DNA of 64,000 nucleotides from NCBI GenBank assembly GCA_016722505.1, contig JADKJH010000002.1:512001-576000 (forward strand), in the 5' to 3' direction. This stretch comes from Holophagaceae bacterium (lineage in GTDB: Bacteria; Acidobacteriota; Holophagae; Holophagales; Holophagaceae). Shown piece by piece: positions 1 to 7,729 of this stretch (position 1 is the stretch's first letter; each line of letters starts with the position of its first letter). The notes under the pieces are model-generated. The model searched no databases. It worked only from the letters and a program-made list of their open reading frames with translations, and was not told the DNA's origin. The position numbers and the translations under genes were made by a program.

Positions 1-134
1 ACCTTCGTGCCGAACTCCACCTTGGCCTTGGTGAGGATGGTGTGGGCCTTGGCGCGGCCGATCCCGTAGATGTAGGTCAGCGCGATCTCGATGCGCTTGC
101 CGACGGGAAGGTCAATGCCTGCGATGCGTGCCAT
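1..134 (-). CDS. rpsM: 30S ribosomal protein S13, N-terminal part (cut by window edge)
   Basis: Reading the minus strand from the ATG at 134 gives MARIAGIDLPVGKRIEIALT and continues through YGIGRAKAHTIL, the typical N-terminus of S13, which sits in the head of the 30S subunit and contacts the P-site tRNA and the 50S subunit. Only about 44 residues are inside the window; the rest lies to the left. It follows rpmJ by 9 bp, the usual start of the alpha operon, so rpsK, rpsD and rpoA are expected beyond the edge (inference). Confidence 0.95.
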   Translation of the reverse strand, partial: MARIAGIDLPVGKRIEIALTYIYGIGRAKAHTILTKAKVEFGTK

Positions 135-143
135 TGATGCTCC

Positions 144-260
144 TTATCCCTGACGCTGCTTGTGCTTGGGGTTCTTCTTGCAGATGATCCGGATGATGCC
201 TTCACGGCGGACCACTTTGCAGTGTTCGCACAGCTTCTTGACAGAGGGCCGAACTTTCAT
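144..260 (-). CDS. rpmJ: 50S ribosomal protein L36
   Basis: A 38-residue protein starting MKVRPSVKKLCEHCKVV and ending in KKNPKHKQRQG. It has the zinc-ribbon ligands of the C+ type of L36: the CEHC pair, a later Cys in RIICKKN, and a His in PKHK. The ORF lies between infA and rpsM, its standard position. Its short length explains why it is easily missed. An ATG start at 260 is preceded on the minus strand by GAGAGGTCACCC, which contains a usable ribosome-binding sequence. Confidence 0.95.
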   Translation of the reverse strand: MKVRPSVKKLCEHCKVVRREGIIRIICKKNPKHKQRQG

Positions 261-281
261 GGGTGACCTCTCGATTAGGGG

Positions 282-500
282 TTATTTGAAACGGTAGATG
301 ATGCGGCCACGGGACAGATCGTACGGGGTGACCTCAACGAGGACCCGATCGCCCGGAAGGATGCGGATGAAGTTCTTGCGCATCTTGCCACTGATGTGTG
401 CGAGCACCTGATGCTTGTTCTCCAGTTCGACGCGAAACACCGCGTTGGGCAGGGATTCCACCACTGTGGCTTCGAGCTCAATGGCTTCTTCTTTGCTCAA
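282..500 (-). CDS. infA: Translation initiation factor IF-1
   Basis: A 72-residue single S1/OB-fold protein with the IF-1 signatures HISGKMRKNFIRILPGD and the C-terminal DLSRGRIIYRFK. IF-1 occupies the A site of the 30S subunit during initiation. The start is a TTG at 500 that overlaps the stop codon of adk in the tetranucleotide TTGA, so translation is probably coupled to adk. No map (methionine aminopeptidase) gene sits between adk and infA, unlike in many bacteria. Confidence 0.95.
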   Translation of the reverse strand: MSKEEAIELEATVVESLPNAVFRVELENKHQVLAHISGKMRKNFIRILPGDRVLVEVTPYDLSRGRIIYRFK

Positions 501-1153
501 GCGGACTCCGCGAACAGCTGAACCAGGGATTCAAACACCTGTTCCGGGGCGAGATTGCCATCCACGGAACGGAAGTTCGGTTTGCGCTCGTAGAAGCCCA
601 GAAGCGGCTGGAAGGTGGCGTTGAATTCCGCCATCCGGCTACGAAAGGCTTCCGCGGTATCGTCGGAACGGTGCTTCAGCGGACTGCCGCACAGATCACA
701 GATGCCGTCTTGCTTGGGGGGCTTGGTTTCCATGTGATAGATGGCGCCGCAGTCGTTGTTGCTGCATACGCGGCGGCCCACCACACGGGCTTCAAGCGCT
801 CCATCGGGGACTGCGACGCTTAACACGTACCCAAGTCCGATCAGTTGGGTGGAGAGGAATTCCCCCAGTGCCTCGGCCTGTTGAAGAGTACGTGGATAAC
901 CGTCGAACAAGACATCGCCTTCGAACCCCTGTCGCAGCCGCGCAAACACGAGTCCGTTAACGGTGTCATCATCCACCAATTTGCCACTGGCCATGATCGC
1001 TTTCGCTCTCAGGCCAATCTCTGTTCCTTTCGAAACAGCGTCTCTTAGAATATCACCAGTGGATAGGTGATTCAATTTGAACTTTTCCACCAGACGTTTC
1101 GCCTGGGTTCCTTTTCCCGAGCCCGGAGGCCCTAGCAGGATATGCACCTTCAT
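497..1153 (-). CDS. adk: Adenylate kinase (zinc-lid type)
   Basis: A 218-residue adenylate kinase, which converts ATP + AMP to 2 ADP. The P-loop is GPPGSGKGTQA near residue 8 and the AMP-binding FDGYPRT is near residue 84. The lid carries four cysteines (CSNNDC and, about 20 residues later, CDLC), the structural zinc-binding version found in many non-enteric bacteria. The ATG at 1153 overlaps the secY stop as ATGA, giving a tightly coupled secY-adk-infA run. Confidence 0.96.
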   Translation of the reverse strand: MKVHILLGPPGSGKGTQAKRLVEKFKLNHLSTGDILRDAVSKGTEIGLRAKAIMASGKLVDDDTVNGLVFARLRQGFEGDVLFDGYPRTLQQAEALGEFLSTQLIGLGYVLSVAVPDGALEARVVGRRVCSNNDCGAIYHMETKPPKQDGICDLCGSPLKHRSDDTAEAFRSRMAEFNATFQPLLGFYERKPNFRSVDGNLAPEQVFESLVQLFAESA

Positions 1154-2529
1154 CAGGCGTTCTCCGACCGGGTGCTCAGGCGTGAACCCGGACCCGCGGT
1201 AGGAGCGACACCAGAGCGCGTGCGGACACGGCCCTTTTCCAGGAAACCGTCATACTTGCGCATGATCTGGTAGCTCTCGATCTGGGCCACGGTATCCAGC
1301 GCCACGCCAACCACGATCAGCAGTGAAGTCCCGCCGTAATAGAAATTGATGCCCGAGATGCTGTTCGTGAGGATCAGCGGCACGATGGAAACCACACCCA
1401 GATAGATGGCGCCGACGAAGGTGAGCTTCGACAGGATGCCGTCAAGGTAGGCCGAAGTCTCCTTGCCTGGTCGGATGCCGGGGATATACCCGCCGGATTT
1501 CTTCATGTTGTCGGCAGTCTCATCGGGGTTGAACACGATCGAGGTGTAGAAGAACGCGAAGAACATGGTCACGCCGATGAAGATGAGCGTGTAGACCCAG
1601 AAGTGGCTCCTCGGATTCACCCAATCGGAGGCTTTCGCAAGGAATTCCCATTTGAAAAACTGGGCGATGGTGGCCGGGAAGAAGATGATCGAGCCCGCGA
1701 AGATGACCGGCATCACGCCAGCGGTGTTCACTTTCAGGGGCATGTAGGAACTGCGCTGGCTCGCCATGCGGCTGGCATCGGCCCGCCTCGCATAGTGGAT
1801 GGGAATGTTGCGGTAGGCGCTTTCAATCATCACCACAGCGATGAGCACCGCGAACATGGCGGCGAAAAGCAGCAGGAAGATGCCGGGCGGCGGAACCGTG
1901 CCGGTATTCGCCAGCGAGTCCTTGAACAATTTGCCGAGGGTCGTCACGCCGGCCGGAAGGCCCGCGACGATGCCCGCGAAAATCAAAAGGGAAATTCCGT
2001 TCCCGAGCCCGCGCTGGGTGATCTGCTCACCGATCCACATCACGAAGATGGAACCCACCGCGAGGGTGAAGGCCGCCATGATCTTGAAGCTGGTGCCGGG
2101 GTGGGAAACCACATCAGGACCCAGGCCCTGGGCCAGGGAAGCCACGCCAAGTCCCTGGACAAAGGCCAAGCCGACGGTGATGTAACGGGTCCACTGGTTG
2201 ATCTTTTCGCGCCCCGCTTCGCCCTCTTTCTTCTGCAGCTGCTCCAGCTGCGGGATCACAGCGCCCATCAATTGCAGCACGATGCTGGCCGTGATGTAGG
2301 GCGTGATGCCCAGCGCGAAGATCGAGAATTTCTTGAAGGCGCCGCCCGAAAAGAGATCCACCACGTTGAACAGATCCCCGGCTTTGCCGAGGTTCTTCAC
2401 GAGGTTTTCTGCATTGACGCCCGGCACGGAAACGTGGACCCCAAATCGATAGAGGGCCAGCATCGCAAAGGTGAACAAGATGCGCTTGCGGAGTTCGGGG
2501 TTTTCCCAAAGCTGGCGGAATCGGTTCAT
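1153..2529 (-). CDS. secY: Preprotein translocase subunit SecY
   Basis: A 458-residue polytopic inner-membrane protein that forms the protein-conducting channel with SecE (encoded near 30.8 kb) and SecG. It begins MNRFRQLWENPELRKRILFT, contains the plug-region FSGGAFKKFSIFALGITPYI and the motifs GLGNGISLLIFAGI and PGIRPGKET, and has about ten hydrophobic segments. It follows rplO by 15 bp in the spc operon. The length is usual for the family. Confidence 0.97.
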   Translation of the reverse strand: MNRFRQLWENPELRKRILFTFAMLALYRFGVHVSVPGVNAENLVKNLGKAGDLFNVVDLFSGGAFKKFSIFALGITPYITASIVLQLMGAVIPQLEQLQKKEGEAGREKINQWTRYITVGLAFVQGLGVASLAQGLGPDVVSHPGTSFKIMAAFTLAVGSIFVMWIGEQITQRGLGNGISLLIFAGIVAGLPAGVTTLGKLFKDSLANTGTVPPPGIFLLLFAAMFAVLIAVVMIESAYRNIPIHYARRADASRMASQRSSYMPLKVNTAGVMPVIFAGSIIFFPATIAQFFKWEFLAKASDWVNPRSHFWVYTLIFIGVTMFFAFFYTSIVFNPDETADNMKKSGGYIPGIRPGKETSAYLDGILSKLTFVGAIYLGVVSIVPLILTNSISGINFYYGGTSLLIVVGVALDTVAQIESYQIMRKYDGFLEKGRVRTRSGVAPTAGPGSRLSTRSENA

Positions 2530-2544
2530 CCGGAGGTGGCCCTT

Positions 2545-3015
2545 TTAGGCCTGCGCCGGGGCGCAGGGCTCTTGGATTTCTTCAATGGTGCCGCCCTTGG
2601 CAAGGATGGCTTCGCGGGCGCCCTTGGTGACACGATCTGCCACCACAGTCACCTTGCAAGTGAGCTCCCCTTTGGCCAAAACGACAATCTTCTGGATGCG
2701 CGATTTGAGCAGTTTCTTGTCGCGAAGCGCCTCGATGGAGACCTTCTCGCCATCTTTGAAGTAGGTCGAAATGAAGGCCAGGGTCACTTCCTGGGTGGGA
2801 ATCGCGAAAATATTGGTGAATCCACGCTTGGGGAGCCGGCGATGGAGCGGCATCTGGCCACCCTCGAAACCGCGCTTGTGGCTGTAGCCACGACGGGATT
2901 TCTGGCCTTTCTCGCCGCGAGTCGCGGTCTTGCCCATGCCAGAGCCCTTGCCGCGGCCCACGCGCTTGCGGGACTGGGTTGCGCCTGGGGCTGGGCGGAG
3001 TTCGTTGAGTTTCAT
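2545..3015 (-). CDS. rplO: 50S ribosomal protein L15
   Basis: A 156-residue protein beginning MKLNELRPAPGATQSRKRVG, followed by the glycine- and lysine-rich GKGSGMGKTATRGEKGQKSR stretch that threads through 23S rRNA. The C-terminal half is the globular L15/L18e fold with GAREAILAKGGTIEEI. Position between rpmD and secY is canonical. Length is slightly above the E. coli protein because of a short PCAPAQA tail. Confidence 0.97.
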   Translation of the reverse strand: MKLNELRPAPGATQSRKRVGRGKGSGMGKTATRGEKGQKSRRGYSHKRGFEGGQMPLHRRLPKRGFTNIFAIPTQEVTLAFISTYFKDGEKVSIEALRDKKLLKSRIQKIVVLAKGELTCKVTVVADRVTKGAREAILAKGGTIEEIQEPCAPAQA

Positions 3016-3026
3016 GACGTTCTCCT

Positions 3027-3254
3027 CTAACCCTTGACCGTTACGTCAATAAGGTGGGGCATCAGCTTGAGCATCCCGTGGACATTGGCGGTGTAGACAC
3101 ACTCGCGGGTGTCGCCGGGGCGCTTGAGGCAAAGGGTCTGAGCAAATGCCTTGTGCTTGGGCACGGTGCAGATGATCGAGCGGCGCAGCGTGATGACCAC
3201 GTTCTTGCCGATCAAAGCTTTGCTGGGGGGATTCTGTTTAGGTTGGTTGGGCAT
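3027..3254 (-). CDS. rpmD: 50S ribosomal protein L30
   Basis: A 75-residue protein whose core VVITLRRSIICTVPKHKAFA and the following ECVYTANVHGMLKLMPHLIDV matches the L30 ferredoxin-like fold. About 15 extra residues precede the usual start (MPNQPKQNPPSKALIG). No in-frame ATG lies nearer the core, so the extension is probably real. It starts 1 bp after the rpsE stop, consistent with translational coupling. Confidence 0.93.
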   Translation of the reverse strand: MPNQPKQNPPSKALIGKNVVITLRRSIICTVPKHKAFAQTLCLKRPGDTRECVYTANVHGMLKLMPHLIDVTVKG

Positions 3255-3255
3255 C

Positions 3256-3783
3256 TTAGGCCTCCACCTGATCCAGACCGCGGTTGGTCATGACCGTATA
3301 GGGGTCCATGAGAGCCGCAAGCCCCTGGAATGTGGCGCGAACCACGTTGTGAGGATTGCTGGAGCCAAGGCTCTTGGTAAGGACGTTGTGGACGCCGGCC
3401 GCTTCCATGACGGCTCGCACCGCGGCGCCGGCGATGATGCCGGTACCCTGGGGAGCGGGCTTCATGAGCACCGAGCCCGCGCCAAAATGGCCCTGGATCG
3501 GATGCGGCAAGCTGCCGTTGGGGGTCACGGGGACCTTGATCATGTTGCGCTTGGCGCTCTCGATGCCCTTCTTGATGGCGGAAGGGACTTCGAGGGCCTT
3601 GCCCAGACCGAAGCCGACCCGGCCATTGCCGTCGCCCACCACCACCAGCGCGGAGAAGGAGAAATTCTTGCCCCCCTTCACGACCTTGGTGACACGGCCA
3701 ACATAGATGACCTGGTCCTTGAATTCGCTCTGCTGTTCTGAGGCGCCTTGATTGCCGTGCCGATCGCTTCGCTCGTTCGCCAT
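3256..3783 (-). CDS. rpsE: 30S ribosomal protein S5
   Basis: A 175-residue S5 protein with the N-terminal double-stranded RNA-binding-like domain (VTKVVKGGKNFSFSALVVVG) and the second domain containing PVTPNGSLPHPIQGHFGAG. S5 contributes to decoding accuracy and mRNA helicase activity at the entry channel. A polar N-terminal tail of about 20 residues precedes the core. It lies between rplR and rpmD in spc-operon order. Confidence 0.97.
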   Translation of the reverse strand: MANERSDRHGNQGASEQQSEFKDQVIYVGRVTKVVKGGKNFSFSALVVVGDGNGRVGFGLGKALEVPSAIKKGIESAKRNMIKVPVTPNGSLPHPIQGHFGAGSVLMKPAPQGTGIIAGAAVRAVMEAAGVHNVLTKSLGSSNPHNVVRATFQGLAALMDPYTVMTNRGLDQVEA

Positions 3784-3795
3784 TCCCTGGGCTCC

Positions 3796-4173
3796 TCAAA
3801 ACTGCAGCCCGGCTTCGCGGGCGCTGTCGGCCAGCGCTTTCACGCGGCCGTGATAGAGATAACCATTGCGGTCGAAGACCACCGCCTTGATGCCTTTTTC
3901 TTGTAGACGGGCGGCAATGCTCGCCCCGACAGCCTTGGCGGCGTCGATGTTCGCACCGTTGGAAAGCTTGGCGCGCAGGTCCTTCTCCAGGCTGGAGGCG
4001 GAAGCCACGGTGACGCCCTTGGCGTCATCCACGGCCTGCACATAGATGCGTTTAAGGCTCTTGTAGATCGTGAGCCGAGGACGCTCCGCGGTGCCGGCGA
4101 GCCGGCCGCGGATGCGGGCCTTGGTCTTATCGCGCCGCGAGGCGAGGTTTCTGAGTTCGGTTGATGTGGCCAT
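3796..4173 (-). CDS. rplR: 50S ribosomal protein L18
   Basis: A 125-residue L18, a 5S rRNA-binding protein of the central protuberance. The family core RGRLAGTAERPRLTIYKSLK, the AKAVGASIAARLQEKGI helix and the C-terminal FDRNGYLYHGRVKALADSAR are all present. It starts at the ATG at 4173, 9 bp after rplF. Confidence 0.96.
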   Translation of the reverse strand: MATSTELRNLASRRDKTKARIRGRLAGTAERPRLTIYKSLKRIYVQAVDDAKGVTVASASSLEKDLRAKLSNGANIDAAKAVGASIAARLQEKGIKAVVFDRNGYLYHGRVKALADSAREAGLQF

Positions 4174-4182
4174 GGCTCCCCC

Positions 4183-4719
4183 CTACTTTCCGGTCTTGCC
4201 GGCCTTGCGGCGGATGACTTCGCCGGTGTACATGACGCCCTTGCCCTTGTACGGCTCAGGTTTGCGGAACTTGCGGATGTCGGCGGCCACCTGGCCCACC
4301 AGCTGCCGGTCGCTGCCAGTCACCACGATGTGGGTGGCTTTTTCGACCACCAGGGCGATGCCCTCAGGCGCTTCGTAGAAGATGGGGTGGCTGTAGCCCA
4401 GGTCCAGGCGCAGTTTCGCGCCATCCATGGCGGCCTTGTAGCCGACGCCGACCATGTCCAATTCCTTCTTCCAGCCTTCCGTGACGCCCTGAACGGCGTT
4501 GTTCACGAGAGCGCGGGCCAGGCCATGGAAGGCACGGGTCTGGGTCTGTTCATCAGCCCGCAGGAAGGTGATGGAGTCGGCCTGGATGTCGAGGCTGATC
4601 CCTTTCGGGATCGGGCAATTGATTTTGCCCTTGGCGCCTGCGACCACGGCCTCAGCCCCGTTGACTGTGACGGTCACGCCCTTGGGCAGAGTCACGGGCA
4701 TTTTTCCGATTCGAGACAT
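4183..4719 (-). CDS. rplF: 50S ribosomal protein L6
   Basis: A 178-residue L6 with two repeated domains, starting MSRIGKMPVTLPKGVTVTV and ending with the signature EPYKGKGVMYTGEVIRRKAG. L6 sits at the base of the L7/L12 stalk near the factor-binding site. An 81-bp spacer separates it from rpsH upstream. That spacer is somewhat longer than others in the operon and shows no clear terminator. Confidence 0.97.
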   Translation of the reverse strand: MSRIGKMPVTLPKGVTVTVNGAEAVVAGAKGKINCPIPKGISLDIQADSITFLRADEQTQTRAFHGLARALVNNAVQGVTEGWKKELDMVGVGYKAAMDGAKLRLDLGYSHPIFYEAPEGIALVVEKATHIVVTGSDRQLVGQVAADIRKFRKPEPYKGKGVMYTGEVIRRKAGKTGK

Positions 4720-4800
4720 TTTGAAATCCTTAGATGAGGGCTCAGATCAAGACCTGTCGCCCATTTCAGGAAAATGGGTTAGAAGACGACTGCGGGAGAA

Positions 4801-5196
4801 TTACCAAACGTGCGCGATGACTTCGCCGCCGACATTTTGCTTCTGCGCATCCTTACCGGTCATCACACCCTTGGGCGTGGTGAGGATGGAGATGCCGAGG
4901 CCGCCATGGACCGGCAGGATTTCATCAACCCCGGCGAAGATCCGGAGGCCTGGGCGGGAAATCCGCTTGATGCCGTGGATCACGTTGGCCTTGTCTTTCA
5001 GGTATTTGAGATTGAGAACGAGGTAGTTCCGGCCCTCATGCTCGACAGCCTTGTAGGAGTGGATATATCCCTCCTGCTTCAGGATGGCGGAGAGGTTCTC
5101 CTTCATCTTGCTGGCGGGCACCACGACGGCCGTATGGCCGGCCATGATGCCGTTGCGGATGCGGGTCAGGTAATCGGCAATAGGATCTGTGTTCAT
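4801..5196 (-). CDS. rpsH: 30S ribosomal protein S8
   Basis: A 131-residue S8, binder of 16S rRNA helix 21 and, in many bacteria, of its own spc mRNA. It begins MNTDPIADYLTRIRNGIMAG and ends with GVMTGKDAQKQNVGGEVIAH plus VW. The frame is open for 19 codons further upstream into rpsN, but those codons overlap rpsN and the ATG at 5196 gives the family N-terminus and has a GGGGGC-type binding site just upstream. I therefore take 5196 as the start. Confidence 0.96.
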   Translation of the reverse strand: MNTDPIADYLTRIRNGIMAGHTAVVVPASKMKENLSAILKQEGYIHSYKAVEHEGRNYLVLNLKYLKDKANVIHGIKRISRPGLRIFAGVDEILPVHGGLGISILTTPKGVMTGKDAQKQNVGGEVIAHVW

Positions 5197-5206
5197 GGTT
5201 GCCCCC

Positions 5207-5392
5207 TTACCAGCTGGACTTCTGCACGCCCGGCAGTTCGCCGGCCAGCGCATGTTTACGGAAGCAGATACGGCACAGACGGAATTTGCCGATGTAACCC
5301 CTTGAACGGCCGCAGCTCAGGCAACGGTTCCTGTGCTGGGTCGAAAACTTGGGTGGTTGGCTATCTTTATAGATCTTCGCGATGCGGGCCAT
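5207..5392 (-). CDS. rpsN: 30S ribosomal protein S14, zinc-binding short form
   Basis: A 61-residue type-Z S14 with two CxxC pairs (CLSC and CRIC) separated by GRSRGYIGKFRL, the zinc-binding C+ version. It assembles in the 30S head. The gene lies between rplE and rpsH, its usual location. The short zinc form contrasts with the ~100-residue zinc-free form of enterics. Confidence 0.96.
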   Translation of the reverse strand: MARIAKIYKDSQPPKFSTQHRNRCLSCGRSRGYIGKFRLCRICFRKHALAGELPGVQKSSW

Positions 5393-5403
5393 TTGGTCTC
5401 CTG

Positions 5404-5967
5404 CTACTTACGGAAGGGCATACCGAGCTGGGTCAGCAGGGCACGCGCTTCGGCGTCGTTCTTGGCAGAGGTCACGAAAGTGATGTTCATGCCCTTGAGC
5501 TTGTCCACCTTCGAGAAGTCGATTTCCTGGAAGATCAATTGATCCTTGATGCCCAGCGTGTAATTCCCACGGCCGTCAAAGGAGCGGGTGGGAACTCCGC
5601 GGAAGTCACGCACACGCGGCAAAGACAAGCCGATGAGGCGGTCCATGAACTCCCACATGCGGGGTCCGCGCAGGGTGACCATGCAGGCGATGGGCATCCC
5701 CTCGCGCAGCTTGAACTGGGCCACGCTCTTTTTCGACTTGCGGACGATGGCCTTCTGCCCGGCGATGGTGGTGAGTTCTTCCACGGCCACATCCAGAATC
5801 TTGATGTTCTGGATGGCTTCGCCGACGCCCATGTTCAGGACGATCTTCTCGAGTTTCGGCACCTGCATGATGGAGCCGAAATTGAACTCCGACTGGAGCG
5901 CCGGAACCACTTTGCTGGAATAGTGAGCTTTCAGGCGGGGCACAGAAGGCTCAGGTGCTTTAGACAT
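5404..5967 (-). CDS. rplE: 50S ribosomal protein L5
   Basis: A 187-residue L5 (5S rRNA- and P-site tRNA-contacting protein) with the motifs KIVLNMGVGEA and FDGRGNYTLGIKDQLIFQEI. The frame is open to an ATG at 5979, but the minus-strand sequence there is ATGGAGGAAGCA followed by ATG at 5967. The GGAGG is an ideal Shine-Dalgarno for the second ATG, so 5967 (MSKAPEPSVPRLKAHY) is the better start. Confidence 0.96.
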   Translation of the reverse strand: MSKAPEPSVPRLKAHYSSKVVPALQSEFNFGSIMQVPKLEKIVLNMGVGEAIQNIKILDVAVEELTTIAGQKAIVRKSKKSVAQFKLREGMPIACMVTLRGPRMWEFMDRLIGLSLPRVRDFRGVPTRSFDGRGNYTLGIKDQLIFQEIDFSKVDKLKGMNITFVTSAKNDAEARALLTQLGMPFRK

Positions 5968-6164
5968 TGCTTCCTCCATTTCCGAGGGCGCATAAGCCCC
6001 GGGGTTCGGGAGAGCGAGAGGGCTTGGGTCGCACGCCGGGCACCGAATGGTGGCGCGGCCGCTTCCCGTTTCCCCTCAACCTCAGGTTTTCAAACGAGTC
6101 CGCCCCGTTTAGGGACGGAATGACAATCCTCTCACGACTAATGCTGGAGAAGAAAGCAGAATAA
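5968..6164. other. Intergenic spacer rplX-rplE
   Basis: A 197-bp spacer inside the spc operon, much longer than its neighbours (1-15 bp mostly). It holds the rplE ribosome-binding site at its left end. I see no convincing ORF, no strong hairpin with a T tract and no clear promoter. It could carry an internal promoter or an mRNA-processing site, but nothing in the sequence proves that. Confidence 0.5.
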
Positions 6165-6437
6165 TCAGGCTGGGCGCTTGCGCGTCGGCTTGTTTGTTGT
6201 AGGGTCGAGCATCATCACATTCGAAGCATGGATGGTGGCTTCCTTGGGAATCATGCCCCCCTCCTCACCGGTCTGGGGATTGGGCTTGGTGGCCTTCTTG
6301 ATCATGTTGATGCCAGCGACAAGCACGCGGTTCGTGGAAGGATTGACCTTGGAGATCAACCCGACTTTGCCTTTGTCCTTGCCGGCGATCACGACGACCT
6401 GGTCGCCCTTTTTTAGCTTCATCTTCATGGTAGGCAT
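6165..6437 (-). CDS. rplX: 50S ribosomal protein L24
   Basis: A 90-residue L24, an early 50S assembly protein, with the KOW motif GDQVVVIAGKDKGKVGLISK and the NMIKKATKPNPQTGEEGGMI loop. The ATG at 6437 overlaps the rplN stop codon in the pentanucleotide TAATG, so it is translationally coupled. MPTMKMKLKKGD could instead start at the second Met four codons later. The overlap favours the first. Confidence 0.96.
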   Translation of the reverse strand: MPTMKMKLKKGDQVVVIAGKDKGKVGLISKVNPSTNRVLVAGINMIKKATKPNPQTGEEGGMIPKEATIHASNVMMLDPTTNKPTRKRPA

Positions 6438-6805
6438 TAGATCACCTCAGGAGCGAGAGACACGATCTTCATGTATTTGCGTTCGCGAAGCTCGCGCGCC
6501 ACGGGTCCGAACACGCGGGTTCCGACGGGTTCCCCATCCTTCTTGATGAGGACGGCGGCGTTTTCGTCGAAGCGGATATAGCTTCCGTCCTTGCGGCGGA
6601 AAGCCTTGCGCTGCCGGACGATGACCGCCTGCACGACAGCCTTCTTTTTCACCGTGCCGCCGGGAATCGCTTCCTTGACGGAAGCGGTGATGACATCACC
6701 CAATTGGGCGATCCGGCCGACGCCACCGCCTAGCGGCAGAATGCAGCAGATCTTTTTCGCGCCGGAATTATCGGCGACAGTGAGCATGGATCCCATCTGA
6801 ATCAT
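6437..6805 (-). CDS. rplN: 50S ribosomal protein L14
   Basis: A 122-residue L14 beginning MIQMGSMLTVADNSGAKKIC and containing the signature GGTVKKKAVVQAVIVRQRKA. L14 sits at the subunit interface next to L19 and binds the silencing factor RsfS. Length equals the family norm. It lies 9 bp after rpsQ. Confidence 0.97.
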   Translation of the reverse strand: MIQMGSMLTVADNSGAKKICCILPLGGGVGRIAQLGDVITASVKEAIPGGTVKKKAVVQAVIVRQRKAFRRKDGSYIRFDENAAVLIKKDGEPVGTRVFGPVARELRERKYMKIVSLAPEVI

Positions 6806-6814
6806 TGGGTCTCC

Positions 6815-7072
6815 TTACTCGCCAGCTTTTTGGACGATCTCGAGGACCGCCCAACGCTTGCGTTTGGACAAGGGACGGGACTCCACGATCTTCACCAGGT
6901 CGCCGATGCCGCAGGCGTTGGTTTCATCGTGGGCCATGAATTTCTTCGACTGCTTCACAGTGCGGTGATACAGCGGGTGCTGGAACTTTCGCTCCACCTT
7001 CACGACCACGGTCTTGTCGGCCTTGCTGGACACCACGATGCCACTACGGATCATTTTTGTTTCGAGGCTCAT
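6815..7072 (-). CDS. rpsQ: 30S ribosomal protein S17
   Basis: An 85-residue S17 with the OB-fold signature GIVVSSKADKTVVVKVERKF and the loop GDLVKIVESRPLSKRKRW. It binds 16S rRNA early in 30S assembly. Neighbours rpmC and rplN and the 9-bp spacers are standard for the S10/spc junction. The first residues MSLETKMIRSG leave a possible alternative Met start at residue 7. Confidence 0.96.
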   Translation of the reverse strand: MSLETKMIRSGIVVSSKADKTVVVKVERKFQHPLYHRTVKQSKKFMAHDETNACGIGDLVKIVESRPLSKRKRWAVLEIVQKAGE

Positions 7073-7081
7073 CCCAGTCTC

Positions 7082-7288
7082 CTACTCTGCGGCCATTTTG
7101 GAGGCCAGCGCGGTCTTGACGCGGGCCAAGTCACGGCGGGTCTTGCGGATCTCGGCGGAATTCTCCACTTGGCCCACGGCATGCTGAAAGCGCAGGGTGA
7201 ACCGCTTGGCGGCCAATTCGGCCTCGAGCTGCGCCAGCTCTTCGGTGTTTTTTTCGGTGAATGCGCTGAAGGGGTTCTTTTTGCTCAT
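7082..7288 (-). CDS. rpmC: 50S ribosomal protein L29
   Basis: A 68-residue helical-hairpin protein beginning MSKKNPFSAFTEKNTEELAQ and containing the signature FRLQHAVGQ-like stretch (RFQHAVGQVENSAEIRKTRR). L29 lies near the peptide exit tunnel. It is followed by rpsQ and preceded by rplP with a 40-bp spacer. Confidence 0.95.
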   Translation of the reverse strand: MSKKNPFSAFTEKNTEELAQLEAELAAKRFTLRFQHAVGQVENSAEIRKTRRDLARVKTALASKMAAE

Positions 7289-7328
7289 AGGGTTCCTCTA
7301 TTCTTCAGGCGGCGTGCGGGTGATGAAC

Positions 7329-7718
7329 TCAGACGCGAAAGGGCAGTTTCTGCTGCGCCAGGGCCAGGGCTTCGCGAGCCAGGTCCTCGGATATGCCTTC
7401 CATCTCGAAGAGGATGCGACCCGGACGGATCACGCAGACCCAGCCATCAGGCGCGCCCTTGCCGCTGCCCATGCGGGTTTCAGCTGGCTTGGAGGTCGTG
7501 GGCCTGTCCGGAAAAACACGGATCCAGATCTTGCCGCCGCGTTTCACGTGGCGGGTCATCGCGATACGGGCAGCCTCGATCTGGCGGTTGGTCAGCCAGC
7601 AATGATCAAGCGCCTTGAGGCCGAAATCGCCAAATGCGAGTTCCGCGCCACGGGTGGCTTGACCCTTGACTCTGCCCTTTTGAACCTTGCGGTTTTTGAC
7701 TTTCTTGGGCATCAACAT
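7329..7718 (-). CDS. rplP: 50S ribosomal protein L16
   Basis: A 129-residue L16, located at the peptidyl-transferase centre and the A-site tRNA elbow. Signatures KGQATRGAELAFGDFGLKAL, RGGKIWIRVFPD, and MGSGKGAPDGWVCVIRPGRI are present. The N-terminus MLMPKKVKNRKVQKGR is slightly shortened compared with the usual MLxPKRxKxRKxxRGR form, but the start is consistent. rpsC ends 11 bp upstream. Confidence 0.96.
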   Translation of the reverse strand: MLMPKKVKNRKVQKGRVKGQATRGAELAFGDFGLKALDHCWLTNRQIEAARIAMTRHVKRGGKIWIRVFPDRPTTSKPAETRMGSGKGAPDGWVCVIRPGRILFEMEGISEDLAREALALAQQKLPFRV

Positions 7719-7729
7719 GGTGGGTTACC

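Noticed and set aside
1603..3030. 475-codon plus-strand open frame opposite secY and rplO
   Set aside because: It is a GC-rich shadow frame antisense to two well-conserved genes, with low-complexity His/Gly-rich translation and no family resemblance.
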